A stretch of 26,594 nt of DNA from a virus. The notes below the pieces were generated by a model. It worked only from the letters and a program-made list of their open reading frames with translations, was not told the origin of the DNA and ran no database searches. Made by a program: the position numbers and the translations under genes. Shown here in pieces: positions 25,021-26,594 of the stretch. Numbering within the stretch: the first letter of the stretch is position 1; each line of letters begins with the position of its first letter. The stretch spans positions 1-26,594 of the IMG/VR virus record IMGVR_UViG_3300047994_000099; one strand, written 5' to 3'.

Positions 25021-26594
25021 TGACCGCATCAATTCCGGCCTCTGCACTGGTCAACGTCATCCCGGGGGTACTGGGCGCAGGCGGAAATCCGCTGTCCCTG
25101 AACGCCGTTATCCTGACCCCGGACACGTCAATCCCGATCGGTGTTGCCCTGCCGTTTGCGAGCGCCACCGACGTTTCCGATTGGTTCGGCCCGAACGCCC
25201 CGGAAACCGCAATTTCGAATGTCTATTTCGCGGGCTTCAATAACTGCACGGTTCTGCCGTCGACCCTGATTTTCTTCCAGTACAACACGGCGGCCGTAGG
25301 CGCGTACCTTCGCGGCGGGTCGCTGGGCGCCCTGACGCTGACCCAACTGCAGGCGCTTAGCGGCGCAATTGTCGTCGCGATCAACGGCCGCACCGTGACC
25401 GGCGCGTCTACGAACCTTTCGAGCGCCACCAGCTTCAGCAATGCTGCTGCGCTTATTCAGGCGGGCTTGCAAAGCGCCAGTTCGCTGTTCTCGGGCACCG
25501 CCTCGCAGGCGGCCGGCGTGGTGACGATCAGCGCGACAGCCAGCGGAACATTGGCGGTAGGCGACACGCTTACCGGCACGGGCGTTGCCGCCGGGTCGGT
25601 TATTTCCACGATCGGCACTTACTCGGCGACGACCGGCACCGGCACCGTGAACGTATCGACGAACGCCACCGTCGCCAGCGGAACGGCGCTGGTCGCATCG
25701 ACCGCCACTGTCAATTACGACGCGCTGCGAAACGCCTTCGTTATCGATTCGCCGACCACGGGCACCGCGTCGACCATCGCGTTTCCGACCACGAATTCCT
25801 TTACCACGGGGCTGGCCCTCACTGCGGCGGCCGGCGCTGTCACTTCTCAGGGCGCGGCAGCGTCCACCCCGGCGGCCACGATGGCGGCGCTTGTCGCCGC
25901 TACACAGAACTGGGCTACGTTCATGACCGTGAGCGAGCAGTCGCTCCAGAACAAAGAAGCGTTCGCCGCGTGGGTTCAGACCACGAACAAGCGGTTCCTG
26001 TACGTCTGCCAGGACAGCGACCAGTCCCCGACGACCAGCCCGAACGCCACTGGATCTTTCGGCAACATCGTGAATGTGGCGGCCGATGACGGCGTGATGC
26101 CGGTCTACGACCAGTCCGGGCTTGGGCTGATGGCCGCTTTCCAGTGCGCGATTGCTGCCTCGATCAATTTCAATCAGCAGAACGGCCGCACTACTTTCGC
26201 GTTTCGCGGGCAGGCCGGGCTGGTCCCGGAAGTGACCAATCAGACCACCGCGAACAACCTGATTGCGAACGGGTACAATTTCTACGGCGCATATGCAACG
26301 GCGAACCAGCTGTTCCAAGAAAACCAGCCCGGTCAGATTTCGGGCGAGTTCAAGTGGGCCGACAGTTACATCAATCAGATTTACCTGAACAGCCAGTTTC
26401 AGCTGGCGCTGATGACGCTGCTGCAAACCGTGCCGTCCGTCCCCTACGTGACGCGCGGCTACAACCTAATCCGCTCGGCGCTGGTCGGTTCCGCGGCCTC
26501 AGGTAACAGCCCGCCCACGGGGCCGATTTCGCAGGGCCTGTATTTCGGTTCGATTGTCCCGGGCGTGTCGCTGTCGGGCGCCCAGTCCGCCGCG
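25021..26594 (+). CDS. Tail sheath-like protein, DUF3383 family (5' 524 codons, runs off the right edge)
   Basis: Contractile sheath subunit, defining a myovirus-type tail. AAGGA 10 nt before ATG. Starts MTASIPASALVNVIPGVLGA. Family landmarks: NAVILTPDTSIPIGVALPFA (about 25-45), DVSDWFGPNAPETAISNVYF, then an inserted beta module (GTLAVGDTLTGTGVAAGSVI, about 175-220) like those in the cement protein at 19793. The conserved C-terminal half follows with NKRFLYVCQDSDQSPTTSPN, RTTFAFRGQAGLVPEVTNQT, NLIANGYNFYGAYATANQLF and YINQIYLNSQFQLALMTLLQ. The remainder is outside the window. Confidence 0.88.

Noticed and set aside
25128-26426. 432-aa minus-strand open frame opposite the tail sheath
   Set aside because: The plus strand encodes a recognisable DUF3383 protein; the antisense translation is low-complexity Arg/Gly without motifs.
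1-26594. tRNA genes, CRISPR arrays, insertion sequences, integrase or att sites
   Set aside because: No cloverleaf-like sequence with a GGTTCGA-type arm in a non-coding stretch, no regularly spaced repeats, and no transposase or recombinase motifs were seen.

Overview
The window is part of a GC-rich tailed-phage (caudovirus) genome or prophage. The virion proteins point to a contractile-tail (myovirus-type) particle: TerS/TerL, a DUF1073-type portal, a Mu F/SPP1 gp7-type head protein, a DUF2213 protease-like protein, an acidic scaffold candidate, a DUF2184-type major capsid protein, head-tail connector proteins, a neck-terminator-like protein and the start of a DUF3383-type tail sheath. High GC and signal-peptide style suggest a Gram-negative, probably beta-proteobacterial (Burkholderiales-like) host, but no host-specific gene is present and no integrase, repressor or lysis gene is recognised.

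Layout. 1-4592: leftward cluster of small genes (zinc-binding proteins, tiny membrane peptides, one secreted collagen-like protein), tightly packed with ATGA/GTGA-type overlaps. 4602-4797: AT-rich island bounded by a perfect 31-bp inverted repeat, separating leftward from rightward transcription. 4847-7403: TerS and TerL. 7430-10735: rightward accessory block with two secreted proteins, one a Gly-rich fibre-like protein whose SGNH-hydrolase half is in another frame beyond a T7 tract. 10668-12878: leftward block of ten small genes. 12879-13074: divergent control region. 13075-26594: rightward head and tail morphogenesis block with a metallophosphoesterase and a nucleotide-pyrophosphohydrolase-like gene inside it.

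Regulation is the most unusual part. An operator-like palindrome (TGACAC-NN-GTGTCA and variants) occurs at eight places, seven of them overlapping or lying inside a sigma70-like promoter, in both early-looking and structural regions. Independently, five promoters place the -10 hexamer exactly 7 nt before the start codon, with no room for a Shine-Dalgarno sequence, so TerS, the portal gene and three small leftward genes appear to be read from leaderless mRNAs. A second palindrome (GATAGTTCCCGGGAAC) recurs six times. Together these suggest phage-wide control by one or two DNA-binding proteins not identified here.

Function calls rest on recognisable motifs and gene order read by eye; no database search was run.
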